Assembly (NCBI GenBank): GCA_021234155.1 | Contig: JAJEKV010000003.1 | Span: 16,290,386 to 16,354,385 of the forward strand | Direction: 5' to 3' | Length of the DNA stretch: 64,000 nt | Origin: Isoetes taiwanensis | Taxonomy: Eukaryota > Streptophyta > Lycopodiopsida > Isoetales > Isoetaceae | Shown here: piece by piece, positions 21,741 through 32,522 of the stretch | How positions within the stretch are numbered: the first letter of the stretch is position 1 | Layout of the letters: each line of letters begins with the position of its first letter | Position numbers and translations under genes: made by a program | Notes under the pieces: model-generated | Seen by the model: only the letters and a program-made list of their open reading frames with translations | Database searches by the model: none | Told to the model about the DNA's origin: nothing

Positions 21741-22365
21741 GTACTGCTACTATTTACAACCAAGAAGGCTCCTATGACCCAAAGAAGAGGTAAACTTCAT
21801 TAAAGAAATGCTAATTGAGGAGCCTTTGGGATCTTACAGGTTAAAAAACACAAGACCAAGAAAATATGAAATGATTCCCCTTATTATGGAGTGTGCAATT
21901 CCCAGCAAACAAGGACCAACAGGTTTTTTATGGTTTGATGGAGGTATCTCTAAAAAACTAAATGTTGCATCATCTGCTGCTATTTTGAAAGATTCTTCTC
22001 ACAAACTCTTAGCTAAGGTAGGAGGAATTTTTCCTCAAGTCACTTCTAATGTGGCAGAATATAAAGCTTTGATTGCAGGTCTTCAAGAAGCCAAAGCTAT
22101 GGATATTGCCAATATCCATATTTATGGTGATTCACAATTAATTTGCAGACAAGTTTCAGGAGATTATCAAACAAAAAATACAGATATGGAGCTTTTGAAG
22201 AATCAGGCAATGGGAGTGCTCTCAAGTTTTTCTTCATGGAGGATCACTCATATCCCAAGAGAAAAAAATTTTGAGGCTGATGCCCTGTGTAGGGAAACTC
22301 TCATGTCACATTTGACTGAGGGAGCTATTCCTGAAGATGATCTTGATGACAATGACCTATTTTGA
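21741..22365 (+). pseudogene. pol: Copy C aRNH segment
   Basis: Resumes at the end of protease and gives a full archaeal-type RNase H with FDGG, AEYKAL, GDSQL and EADAL, so all four acidic positions are present. A frameshift lies near 21778 before it (one base short of GACTCC). A deletion of about 17 bases near 22355 breaks the frame to RT, followed by an A run at 22379. Confidence 0.8.
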
Positions 22366-22405
22366 CCATTGATGCATCAAAAAAAAAAAAGATACTGAAG
22401 AGATT

Positions 22406-24415
22406 GTGATCACAAAAAATGGTACACCTAGAACTCTGTTTGTTGGAGATCTGATTGAATATCAAAACAGGGAGAGCATACAAATGTTTTTTGAAGAAAG
22501 AAAAGATGTATTTGCTTGGGACTATTCAGAACTATCAGGTATCAAAACTGAGGTATGCCAATTTGAAATTAAAATTAAGGAAGGTTGTAAACCTGTTTTT
22601 CAAAAACTAAGGAGGATTAATGCTTCACTTATGGGGTTAATAAAGGATGAATTGAATAAGATGTTAGATGCAGGTGTGATTTTTGAAATCATTAATCCAG
22701 AATGGGTATCTTGCATTGTTCCTGTAGAGAAGAAAACTGGTGCTTTAAGAATTTGCATTGATTATCGAGATCTCAACAAAGCCACCATCAAGGATTGTTA
22801 TCCTTTGCCTTTTTTAGAAGAGATCCTATATGCTGTAGCAGGTAAGGAAGTGTATTCATTTTTGGATGGATTCTCAGGATTCAACCAGATCAGTATCAAA
22901 GAAGAAGACCAGCCAAAAACTTCTTTTATCACTCCCTGGGGTACATATGCTATGAAAAGAATGCCTTTTGGTTTGATGAATGCTCCAGCTACCTTCCAAA
23001 GGGCAATGGATGTTATTTTCAAATCCATGTGTGCTGAAGAGTTCAGGGTGTACTTAGATGACCTTTGCTTCGGCTCTCATCCATCTAATCATGTGGAGCT
23101 ACTTGCAAAACTTTGTTCTTGGTGCAGGAGTTCAGGAGTCAATCTAAATTCAAAGAAATGCATCTTTTTTGCATCAAAAGGACAACTCTTAGGGCATGAA
23201 GTATCCAGCCAAGGCATTCAAGTTGCTCAAGACAAGATTGAAGCTCTCAAAAAATTAGCACCTCCCAAGAATCTAAAACAGGTCAAAAGTTTTGTTGGTA
23301 TGACAAGTTTTCTCAGGATGTATATTCCTAATTTTGCTCATATTTTGAGCCCCATTTCTAGATTGACAAGGGTAGGTAAGTTCTCCAAGTCTGAAAGTAA
23401 GCATATACCTATCACATGGACTTCAGAATGCCAAGAGGCTTTTGACTTTCTCATTCTATCCATATGTGAAGCCACACTTTTGAGAAAACTAGATTTGAAT
23501 ATGCCATTTGAAGTTTATATTACTGTTACTAAAAAAGCTATAGGGTTAGCCATTTTGCAGGATAAACATACCATAGTGTTTGCAAGTAAACAATGGTCTG
23601 CTCTAGAGGAGAGATATACCAGAATAGAAAAAAGTGCTGCTGCCCTCATGTTTCTTATCAATAGGCAAGGACACTTGCTTCTGAAGAGTCAAGTCCAAGT
23701 CTACATGAAGCAAAATCCAATGGGTCTACTGTTTGGTAAGGCAACCAGTAAACCAAAAATCCAAAGATGGGCTTGTAAGTTACAAAGCTATGATATTTCT
23801 GTAAAAGAATTACATTTGGTACGAAGTCCTAGCCTTTATTTGCCTTATATATTTTTTGACCATGAAGATGAGTTGGATACTGCTGACATTTCACTTGCAG
23901 TAGCTCATGTAGAGGTAACTCCAGAAGAACAAACTGATGGTGGGTGGCAACAACCTATTAGAGACTTCTTACAACATGGAATCATCTCTTCAAGCCTCAC
24001 TTCAAACCAAAAAAGGAGACTCAAGGATAAATGCAGACAATTCAAGATGATAGACAATGTCTTGTGCAAAGTCAACCGAGATGGAGTCTTGTTGAGGTGT
24101 GTGAATGAAAGTGAGTCTGCTCTAATCATCAGGGAAATGCACAAAGGTATTTGTGGAGGGCATTTTGCTGGTGATACTACAGCAAAAAAGATTCTCAGGT
24201 CTGGATACTATTGGCCTACTGTTTTTAAAGATTGTTATGAGATTATAAAGACTTGCCATCAATGCCAAATCTTTAGCAAAAGAATTTTACTTCCAGCTGC
24301 TCTTAATCCCATCATATCTCCAGGGCCCTTTCAGATTTGGGGATTAGATTATATTGGCCCTATTAATCCTTCTTCTGCAGGTCAACATCAGCATATCATT
24401 GTGGCCACATATTAG
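22406..24415 (+). CDS. pol: Copy C Pol segment: RT, degenerate gRNH, start of INT
   Basis: 669 residues beginning at a GTG that is not a true start, since the frame is broken just upstream. RT has Asp154 in LDGFSG and YLDD at 216-219. The gypsy-type RNase H (about 345-470) has Thr373 and Lys435 where catalytic Asp residues are expected and keeps Glu408, so it is probably inactive and acts as a connection domain. The integrase zinc module has His579, His586, Cys617 and Cys620, and the first core Asp is 648. It ends at a TAG (24414-24416) in the core, beside a Tyr where other copies have Asp. Confidence 0.88.
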   Translation: MITKNGTPRTLFVGDLIEYQNRESIQMFFEERKDVFAWDYSELSGIKTEVCQFEIKIKEGCKPVFQKLRRINASLMGLIKDELNKMLDAGVIFEIINPEWVSCIVPVEKKTGALRICIDYRDLNKATIKDCYPLPFLEEILYAVAGKEVYSFLDGFSGFNQISIKEEDQPKTSFITPWGTYAMKRMPFGLMNAPATFQRAMDVIFKSMCAEEFRVYLDDLCFGSHPSNHVELLAKLCSWCRSSGVNLNSKKCIFFASKGQLLGHEVSSQGIQVAQDKIEALKKLAPPKNLKQVKSFVGMTSFLRMYIPNFAHILSPISRLTRVGKFSKSESKHIPITWTSECQEAFDFLILSICEATLLRKLDLNMPFEVYITVTKKAIGLAILQDKHTIVFASKQWSALEERYTRIEKSAAALMFLINRQGHLLLKSQVQVYMKQNPMGLLFGKATSKPKIQRWACKLQSYDISVKELHLVRSPSLYLPYIFFDHEDELDTADISLAVAHVEVTPEEQTDGGWQQPIRDFLQHGIISSSLTSNQKRRLKDKCRQFKMIDNVLCKVNRDGVLLRCVNESESALIIREMHKGICGGHFAGDTTAKKILRSGYYWPTVFKDCYEIIKTCHQCQIFSKRILLPAALNPIISPGPFQIWGLDYIGPINPSSAGQHQHIIVATY

Positions 24416-24442
24416 TTTACTAAATGGGCAGAAGCTATACCC

Positions 24443-25225
24443 TTGAGGCAGGCTAATGCTGCCACAACTGCAAGATTTTTACATGAGTATGTTTGTTCCA
24501 AGTTTGGTATTCCTTTTCAGTTGCATTCTGATAGGGGCACGCCTTTTGTTAATGAAGTTATTGCTAACTTGTTGGACATCTTGAAGGTCAAGCATACCAA
24601 AAGCTCCTCATATTATCCCCAAGGTAATGGACAAGCTGAAGCCACTAACAAAGTGTTGAAAAATATCTTGCAGAAGACGATTGAGGTCAACAAGAGGGAT
24701 TGGCATGTCAAAATAGTGGATGCCCTTTGGACTTATAGAGTCACTATCAAAACAGCTACAAATCATACACCCTTCAATTTGGTTTATGGCATAGAAGCAG
24801 TCTTACCAGTGGAACTTGAGTTGCCTTCCCTGAGGTTAGCTCATAAACTATGCTTACCTTTTGAACATGCCTTGCAGGAAAGACTGGATGCTTTGCTACA
24901 CCTAGATGAATATAGGCTGGAGGCTGAGAATACTAATTTGCTAAAAAAGGCCAAAGATCTAGCTGCATTCAAAGCTGCACATAGAATACAGGGCACTTTT
25001 AGAGAAGGAGAACTCGTCCTCAAGTGGAACAAGTCAAAAGAAGACTCAGCTGGCAAATTTGATAATATTTGGGAGGGACCTTTTGTGGTGCATAAATCTG
25101 CAGGTATCAATTCATATTGGCTACAAGAAGTTGCCTCAGGAATGTTGTTACCAAATCCTATTAATGTCCTGCATCTGAAGAGGTATTGGGACCAGCATGC
25201 TTGCGTGTCCCTCTTTTTGCATTAG
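24443..25225 (+). CDS. pol: Copy C integrase, core to C-terminus
   Basis: 260 residues continuing integrase after the stop at 24416. It contains SDRGTPF and QAEATNK with the second core Asp and the Glu, then a long helical linker and the GPY/F module (WEGPFVV). The stop is TAG at 25223-25225. The initial Met is a TTG and the segment is a piece of the polyprotein, not a gene of its own. Confidence 0.85.
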   Translation: MRQANAATTARFLHEYVCSKFGIPFQLHSDRGTPFVNEVIANLLDILKVKHTKSSSYYPQGNGQAEATNKVLKNILQKTIEVNKRDWHVKIVDALWTYRVTIKTATNHTPFNLVYGIEAVLPVELELPSLRLAHKLCLPFEHALQERLDALLHLDEYRLEAENTNLLKKAKDLAAFKAAHRIQGTFREGELVLKWNKSKEDSAGKFDNIWEGPFVVHKSAGINSYWLQEVASGMLLPNPINVLHLKRYWDQHACVSLFLH

Positions 25226-25996
25226 AGAATTTTAAAAAATCTATGGTAGAATTAGTATAGTTAGATTTATTTAATTCTTTGAGCATTTTATTTTAATGAG
25301 TTAACTTTATGATTGTAGGTTGGGCTGACTTGAGGACAGTATGAATGATCTCAAGAAAAAGAGTGATTACTAATGCTTTACCAAGTGCCATATGCAGGAG
25401 CATCCTTTTTTCCATCTTCATCCACCTGCCATAAGTGGTCCTGTTATCCATCCAGACTTCTTACTCCTATTTTTATTCCCATAAAGGCACTCTGCAAATC
25501 AGCTTCACCACCATAGCAGAGTTGCAAGGTATTAAGACTAACTAGTTTGTGTGTTTCCATGACAGGTGCACCCTTTTCCCATTTTTATTCATCTGCCATA
25601 AGTAGCCCTGCCATCCATTTAAACCTCTTATTCTTGTTTTTCATTTCCCCAGGAAGAAAGCACTCTGCAATTCAGCTTCACCATCCTAGCAGAGTTGCTC
25701 TTGGAGATATTAAGGAGACACACATTCTTTTGTTTTGGCGAGACCTCAACATTTTCACATTTTACATCCCCCTCATACACTCCATTCCCATCACTATCCT
25801 ATCATATTCATACTCATTCTCATTCTTTCACCTATCATATTCCACTCACATCCCCCCTCCACCACATTCACTTCTATTCCATTAACACTTGCACATTACA
25901 CTCTCTCTCTACCATGATTCACACTCAAGCACCTTGGCACAAGATTGAAGACTCTTTATGGCTGAGGGGACCAGCCATTCTTTTGTTTTGGCGAGA
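25226..25996 (+). other. 3' UTR of copy C
   Basis: Non-coding, organised as in copy B: two tandem units (about 25394-25528 and 25563-25700), a C/T-rich tract, TTGTTTTGGCGAGA motifs at 25725-25743 and 25978-25996, and the hairpin at 25959-25977. Confidence 0.75.
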
Positions 25997-27962
25997 TGTT
26001 GCCCCCAAAGGGCAACATGCTAATGGAGATCTATTTATTCAAACTAGGTCAACTCATTTTAGAAGGCTAGGTCAAAGCTTGGAAGATTCTTGTCATTCAA
26101 CATTGTTATGGAGGTTAAAAGATGTTCATGCTTCAAGTCAAAAAGTGCTCAAGGTTCAAACTTCACAAGAGGTACTTTATTTGAAGTTAAATGCTTAGTC
26201 AGGAATATGCTCTAGAAGATTCTGGGTTATGAAGTTTGGAAGATATTATTTGAAGTTTGGTGACTCCTTTGTATGTGGTTCCATCCTTGTCATCCACCTT
26301 GCCTAGCCATTTTTTTCATATCCACAACTTATTTGCCACCTACCCCATGACATTTCCCCTATTTACTCTTCATGACCACTTTACACCATTGCCTTCAAAA
26401 ATTGCTTTTTCTTGTCATAAACATTTACCCCACTACCCCCTATTTTTGCACCCTTGGCTCAATATTGTTTTCCTACCCATTGTTCACTCTTTTGCCATGC
26501 TTGCTTTGCTATAAGTTTCAAAAATACCATTCCCTATTATTTTCCTTGCCCCCCTCGAATGTTCCTTCATGATTTCTTTTGCCTCCATTCTTGTGTCATC
26601 ACATTCATAGTGGCATATTCCCGACCTTGTCCAAAGATGCCACAAAGATTCCCTATTCTTCTACACGTGTGGACATTCTTCTCCATGGTCAATGGGTTAT
26701 AATCTCTTTTAAGATTCTATGGATAAAAACCTTCAAACCATTGGCCAAGCTTTTAAAAATGGCCAAATACGGCATATTCCAGGCATATTCTTTTAAAAAT
26801 ACGGAACCGTATCGCGCAAAATTCTCAGAAATACAGCTGAAGAACCCTAAAAATAGAAGAATCGCTCGAATCACGCCTTCCCGCGCCCCATCCTCGCTGA
26901 AATCACTCTATTCTTGAATTCCGGAATCTAAGCAACAAATTAAGCCTAAATTTATTACCTAAAATCACTGGAACTGCAATATGCAGAGGAACCACAATCA
27001 CGACATTTTTCGAAGGCCCAGAAGTATTCAGATCATACATTGATCATTGCTGAGCAAGATCTGGACAATCCTTGAAGTTCTTGAGCTCTCCTCAACTGGA
27101 TCTACAAGATTTAGTTGACATTACTTTCAGAAATTACCTTATGACTTTTGATGATTATTTTCTTGTACTTGAGACTATGAAGCATCCTTATCTGTTGTTA
27201 TCTTGATATATTTACTTTCATATCAATCCAAATTGACTGTCAAGTTGTTGAATTCATCGCTGATATTTTCCTTAGCAATTATTGCCACAAAAAATTCTAT
27301 AGAAAAATCCCTGAGTGCTTTTAGCACCTTTGGCCTATCTGCCACCTATTCTTGGGTGTTATGAGAACCAAAGGAGTTGGAATCATTCAAAAATACCAAG
27401 TATAGCTCAAATTCAAAAAAATTGCTCTCGGGTTTGAACAGTTTTGACTGTATTTTGCCAAATCTAGTCACAAAAAATACCTCTACACATCCAAATGAGG
27501 ATTTGACTGCTTGCCTCTCTTCCCTAGCACCATTGCAACCTATCTACTTTGGAATTTCTCAAAAAGATGATTGGCAACTCCAAATCTCAATTTCTGATCA
27601 CTGTTTTCTACATTTGACCTCTATTGACCAAAATTTGACCTCACTTTGAGCTCGAATAACTCATAGATTAAGTTTCTGACTTGGTCAGAGGCTTTACTGT
27701 TGGTTACCTACAACTTTTTTGACCAAGTCTACAGCATCTGACTTTAAAAATCGATCTGCATCTCAACACCACAATTGTTTTGGCACAGGTGCCATTTTCT
27801 GAAAATGGGAAAGGTATAGAACTCAAATTTTTTGAACTTATCTTTGGAATTTTCTTGCATAGACTGATCACCTTAAGTGATCTGGAGGTCCTAACCCCAA
27901 TTTGGGTGAAAACTCGAATTGGTCTCTTGTGGTTGACCTTTAAGCCAAGTTTAGGGTCAACA
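25997..27962 (+). repeat. LTR-1, 3' LTR of copy C
   Basis: 1966 bp, TGTTG...CAACA, complete. It is followed directly by TGTGG (27963-27967) and LTR-2 sequence rather than a primer site, so it is the outer 3' end of the array. It differs from the shared LTR by a few small gaps, for example CTATCTGCCACCTATT, absent at 17868. Confidence 0.92.
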
Positions 27963-28691
27963 TGTGGCAACAATGATGTTAGTTTGATGCTTTGATATGG
28001 AATTTGATTTGAGCATGGGAATTTGACATGTCATGGCTAGAATGGTGATGAATATGTTGACTTGGCACATGAAGTGAGGTGTGAAGTGACTTGGCCCAAC
28101 AAGTGCTCATTTAGAAGCCAATTTCTTTTTATGGAACAATTTTAAGCACCTCCTAGGGCACACTTGAATTTTTGAGCACTTCCCCTAGGAATTTTTTGCA
28201 ACTTTCTTTTAACTTTGGTCAAGTTGCATGGGATGTTGACTTCTGAGTGAGATTATGACCAAGTCACTTTTGAACTAGTGGATGATGGAGTAAGTGGGTG
28301 TTCCATGAAGGTGTGTTTTGACTAGAACTTTCAAGGTCAAGTTTGACTTTGGGAGGTATATGAGCAAGGAGTCAAAGTTCAATGGCTTTTTTTAGGATGG
28401 TGGAGTAAATGGAGAATGGGATCAAAATGCCAAAGATGCCAAGATCACAAATAACTACATACCATGGAATATTCTTCAAGGGGTCTTCTTTCTCCTCCTT
28501 TCTTCATTTCCTTTGCTTGTTTGACCTCTTGTATCTCTTGTGTGACTTGAGTCAATTGTCTTTCCTTTGCTCTTCAAATTCTTGATGTATGCTAGTGCAG
28601 CATTTCCCTATTGTCTTGCAAACCAGATCAAGATGAGAGGATTAATGCAAAGATGTGCTTAGCTCTTCCATGCTGCCATGGCATGGCAGCA
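27963..28691 (-). repeat. LTR-2, 5' part, reverse orientation
   Basis: Reverse complement of the first part of the solo LTR-2 (48228 to about 48945), recognisable in the TGACTTGAGTCAATTG and CCATGGAATATTC regions. Its outer end (28671-28691) is a perfect palindrome: TGCTGCCAT, GGC, ATGGCAGCA. Together with 10828-11040 it forms one LTR-2 split by the tandem array. Confidence 0.78.
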
Positions 28692-28789
28692 CCTCCACAT
28701 CAATGTTGACTACCAAGCTCTTCTTTGACTTAGTCTCCCTAGTTTCAATATATAGCCAATAATTAGTATGTTGCCCTTTGGGGGCAACA
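28692..28789 (-). repeat. LTR-1 stub, first 98 bp
   Basis: Reverse complement of an LTR-1 start, ending in the palindromic terminus at 28769-28789. LTR-2 abuts it at an internal point and integrase sequence abuts its outer end exactly. Confidence 0.75.
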
Positions 28790-29190
28790 CATATCTAAGG
28801 TTAGCTCACAAGCTATGTTTACCCTTTGAATATGCCTTGCAGGAAAGACTGGACACCCTTTTGCATTTAGAAGAATATAGGCTGGAAGCTGAGAATGCCA
28901 ATCTGCTAAAAATAGCCAAGGATTTGGCTGCTTTCAAAGCTGCTCATAAAATACAAGGGACTTTCAAGACATGAGAGCTAGTTCTAAAATGGAATAAATC
29001 AAGGGAAGACTCAGCTAGTAAGTTTGAAAATCTTTGGGAAGGTCCCTATGAGGTGTTGGAACCTGCAGGCACCAATTCTTATTGGTTAAAGAAATTAACT
29101 TCAGGGGTGCCACTTCCAAATCCCATCAACACTATCCACTTGAAAAGGTACTGGGATCAGCATATATGCTTGTCCCTTTTTATGCTCTAG
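28790..29190 (+). pseudogene. pol: Element D integrase C-terminal fragment
   Basis: Encodes the end of integrase from LRLAHKLCLPFEYALQERL through the linker and GPY/F module to the stop TAG at 29188-29190. A TGA at about 28972 interrupts it (FKT then stop, where others read TGELVLKW). Everything upstream is missing, replaced by the LTR-1 stub. The sequence is closer to K, I and F than to A-C. Confidence 0.82.
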
Positions 29191-30040
29191 AACTTAGATA
29201 AGTTAGAATTAGAGTTAAGATTAGATAAGTTAGATTTCACTTTGTCTTGATTTTTATGATTAATGCTTTCATTGAGTTCATGTTTGCAGCTAGCCAGAGT
29301 AAAGGATATACTATCAAACAATTCCAAGACAAGGATTTCTACTAATGATTTGTCAAGTGTCATCTGCAGGAGCACTCTTCTTCCATCCACATTCATCTGC
29401 CTTACTGTGGTCCTACCCTCCACCTAGCCATCTATTCTTCATTCCATTCCCCTAAACATGCACTCTGCAAATTCAGCTTCACCATCATGGCAGAGTTGCA
29501 AGGATTAAGATTAACTTGTTTATGTGTTTCCATGACAGGTGCATCCTTTTCCCATCTATATTCATTTGTCATAAGTGGTCCTGCCATTCATTTAGACTCC
29601 TCATTCTTGTTTTTATTCCCAAAAAGCACTCTGCATTTCAGCGTCACCACCATAGCAGAGTTGCAAATTTTTGAAGAAAAGACATGCATTTTCTTGTTTT
29701 GGCGAGATCTCAGCACTAGTACATTCATCTTATCTCCTTACACCCTTCACACTTCATTCACACCATCTCCTTATCATCCTCATATTTATTTTTCATCCTT
29801 ATCCACTCATCACACTCTATTCATACCATATTACTACCATATTCACACTCATTACACTCACTTTATCTCATTATCACCACACATCACCACATTCACACTC
29901 ATTTCATCAATATTTGCACCCTACACTTTACCCCACCTTGTTCTCATTTGCACACTCTGACATAGTTTGAAGACCCCTCTATATACTCCTTTTGGCATAA
30001 TATGGCTGAGGGGACCAGCCATTTTCTTGTTTTGGCGAGA
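29191..30040 (+). other. 3' UTR of element D
   Basis: Same organisation as the other 3' UTRs, with motif TTTTCTTGTTTTGGCGAGA at 29689-29707 and again at 30022-30040 next to the LTR, the hairpin at 30003-30021 and a long C/A/T-rich tract between. No credible protein. Confidence 0.75.
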
Positions 30041-31987
30041 TGTTGCCCCCAGAGGGCAACATACTAATTGATGATTTATGCATTGAAGTTAGGTCAAGAC
30101 ATTTTGGAAGATTAAGTCAAAGAAGAGCTTGGTAGTCAACATTGATGTGGAGGTCAAACAATATCTATCTTCAAAGGTCAACACAAATATTCAAGGTCAA
30201 CTTCCCTGGAAGGTACTCCATTTGAGGTCAAAGTTAGTCAAAAGATGCTTTATAAGATTCTGGGTAAGAAGATTGGAAGATGCTTTTTGAAGATTGGAAG
30301 TTAAAGTTTGGAAGACCCCATGGTACTTGGTTCCACCCCTTAGCCATTTTTTATCCATCTTTATATTCATACCCTATTCTTACCCCTTTGAAATTTTCCT
30401 AGTTGTCTTTTCCTTATACCTATATTCTCCTTTGCTCACCTTTGCATATCACATCATGCTTTGCCTAATCCTTTTTTCTCTAATGCATTTTATCCCCATA
30501 TGAGATGTTCTTCCCATTGCTCTTCATATCTTTTGCCGCATTTTTATTTTCTATGCCACACCCTTGCAAATACCCCTAGCCTAACTCTTGTTTGCAATTT
30601 CTTATACCCTTATGCTTCACTTACCATTGTGCCCTAAGTGTTCATGTCACACATGTACCCCATGGAATATTCCAATCATGATGTCTAAACCTAGCATATT
30701 CCCAAGATATTAGGGCTACCATTGCCCCAAATGATCAAAATTCTCCAACTATTTTATGGGGAACCCCTTAAGCCATAGCCCAGCTTTTCAAAATTGCAAA
30801 ATACGGCATATTTCTGGTTTATAGCCTCAGAAATACGACCACCGTATCGCGAGATTTTTGGAAAAATACTGCCGATCAATTCTAAATCTGGAAACCTGCT
30901 CGAATCACGCCGGAATGGAATCCTTAAGCTTTGAAAACTATCTACTTTTGTATTCCCGCTCTTAAGCATCATATTAAGCCTAAATTTAAGCCCTAAGATG
31001 CCGGAACCATCAAATCTAAATTTATATACCGGGGAAACATTGACAGAAGATTTTTGAAGGCCCAGACGCATCAAACCTCAACATTGATACATGCTGAGCA
31101 TGATCTGAAGACGTTCATAAAGTTTCTGAGCATTCCACAGTTCGATTTGAGAAAATTGGACTGATTATCCTACTATGATATTATTACATGACCTTTTGAG
31201 ATCTTCTGATGATTGATTTATGATCTTATGACTTATATCCACCTTGTATTACCTTTACATCAATGAAAATTGCTTGCCAAGTGTTGAAATATTTGACTGT
31301 CATGTTTTCTTAGCCTTGCAAACAGTTTTACAGTAAGATATTCTACAATCCATTTTCGCATATGACCAGTTGCCACTCATTTCCAACTATATTTGCACCT
31401 GTGTGCACAAAAAGTTCGAGAAAAAACCACTCCAAACTCAAGTTATAATTTTTTACATTCTGTCTGACATGATTTTAGACTGTTATTCACAAAACAGTGC
31501 CAAAAAAATAGTTTTAGTGATTCAAAATAGGATTTGATTGTTTGCCTTACATCCTTGAGACCTATACATCACCTTGGTTTTGAAATTTCTCAAAAATTCC
31601 CCCTGCAACTCAAGTTCCCAAATTCTGAGATCTGTCTGTGGTTTTGACTGGTATTGACCAAAAATTGGCTCCACTTTGAGCTTGAATATCTCACAGATTT
31701 GAGCTCAGACTCGGTCAAGATTTTTTCCACTGCATGCCTATAACTTTTCTACACCAGTTACAATCATTTGACCTCAGAAATCAACTCATCTATGCCAACT
31801 ACATCGATTTGAGTGAGGACCCCTTATTTCTGAATTGGGAAAGGTATGAACATTTGATATTTGAGCTTTTTCTCTAAAAAATTCTTGTGACTGATCACCT
31901 TAAGTGATCTGGAGGTTCTAACCCCAACTTGAGCATAATTTCAAGTTGGCTTATTGTGTTTGACTCTCTAGCCAGGTTGAGGGTCAA
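30041..31987 (+). repeat. LTR-1, 3' LTR of element D, diverged subtype
   Basis: Begins with the palindrome (loop CCAGA) and runs 1947 bp to GGGTCAA, where it passes into the reversed 3' UTR of element E over a few A bases, so the final CA end is lost. It is clearly older or of another subtype than the LTRs of A-C. It has a clear TATA (TTTATATA, 31021-31028) about 50 bases before GGCCCAGACG. Confidence 0.85.
31021..31028 (+). promoter_or_regulatory. LTR TATA box
   Basis: TTTATATA in element D's LTR. The equivalent place in other LTRs also holds TATA-like sequence: 36385-36393 and 39824-39834 (minus strand), and 49808-49816 in LTR-2. Confidence 0.55.
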
Positions 31988-32522
31988 AAGTTGAGATCTC
32001 GCCAAAACAAGAAAATGTATGTCTCCTCCTTGATCTTCAAGAATTTGCAACTCTGCTATGGTGGTGAAGCTGAATTGCAGAGTGCTCTCTTCTTTTGGGA
32101 ATGAAAACAAGAATAAGGAGTCTAAATGGATAGCAGGACTACTTAAGACAGATGAATAAAAATGGAGAAGGGTGCACCTGTCATGGAAACACATAAACTA
32201 ATTAATCTCAAATCCTTGCAACTCTGTCATGGTGGTGAAGATGAATTTGCAGAGTGCTGTTGAGGTGTGGAAGAAAGAATAGGAGGCTGAATGGGTGGTA
32301 GGAATACTTTAAGACAGATGAAAATAGAGATGGAAGAAGGATGCTCCTGCATATGACACTTGGTAAAACATTAGTAAACATTCTCCCTTGGGATCAATCA
32401 CACTTTTCTCTGATCAGCCCATCCTACAAACACAAAACTAGTTCTTATCAAAGCAATGTGAACATAACAGAAGTCAAATTGATTCTAACTATTCTAATTC
32501 TATTATAGATTTTTTGGATATT
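31988..32522 (-). other. 3' UTR of element E, truncated
   Basis: Reverse-oriented UTR with the two tandem units and one motif copy (31997-32015). The part nearest the LTR is deleted. Confidence 0.7.

Larger units (their letters stand above)
18449..25996 (+). mobile_element. Internal region C of the tandem array
   Basis: The order is primer site, gag, protease start, LTR-2 piece, truncated LTR-1, then aRNH, RT, gRNH, INT and 3' UTR, flanked by LTRs at 16530-18448 and 25997-27962. It is the better kept of the two tandem copies. The insertion inside protease and several stops make it non-autonomous, but its RNA could be mobilised by a complete relative. Confidence 0.88.
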
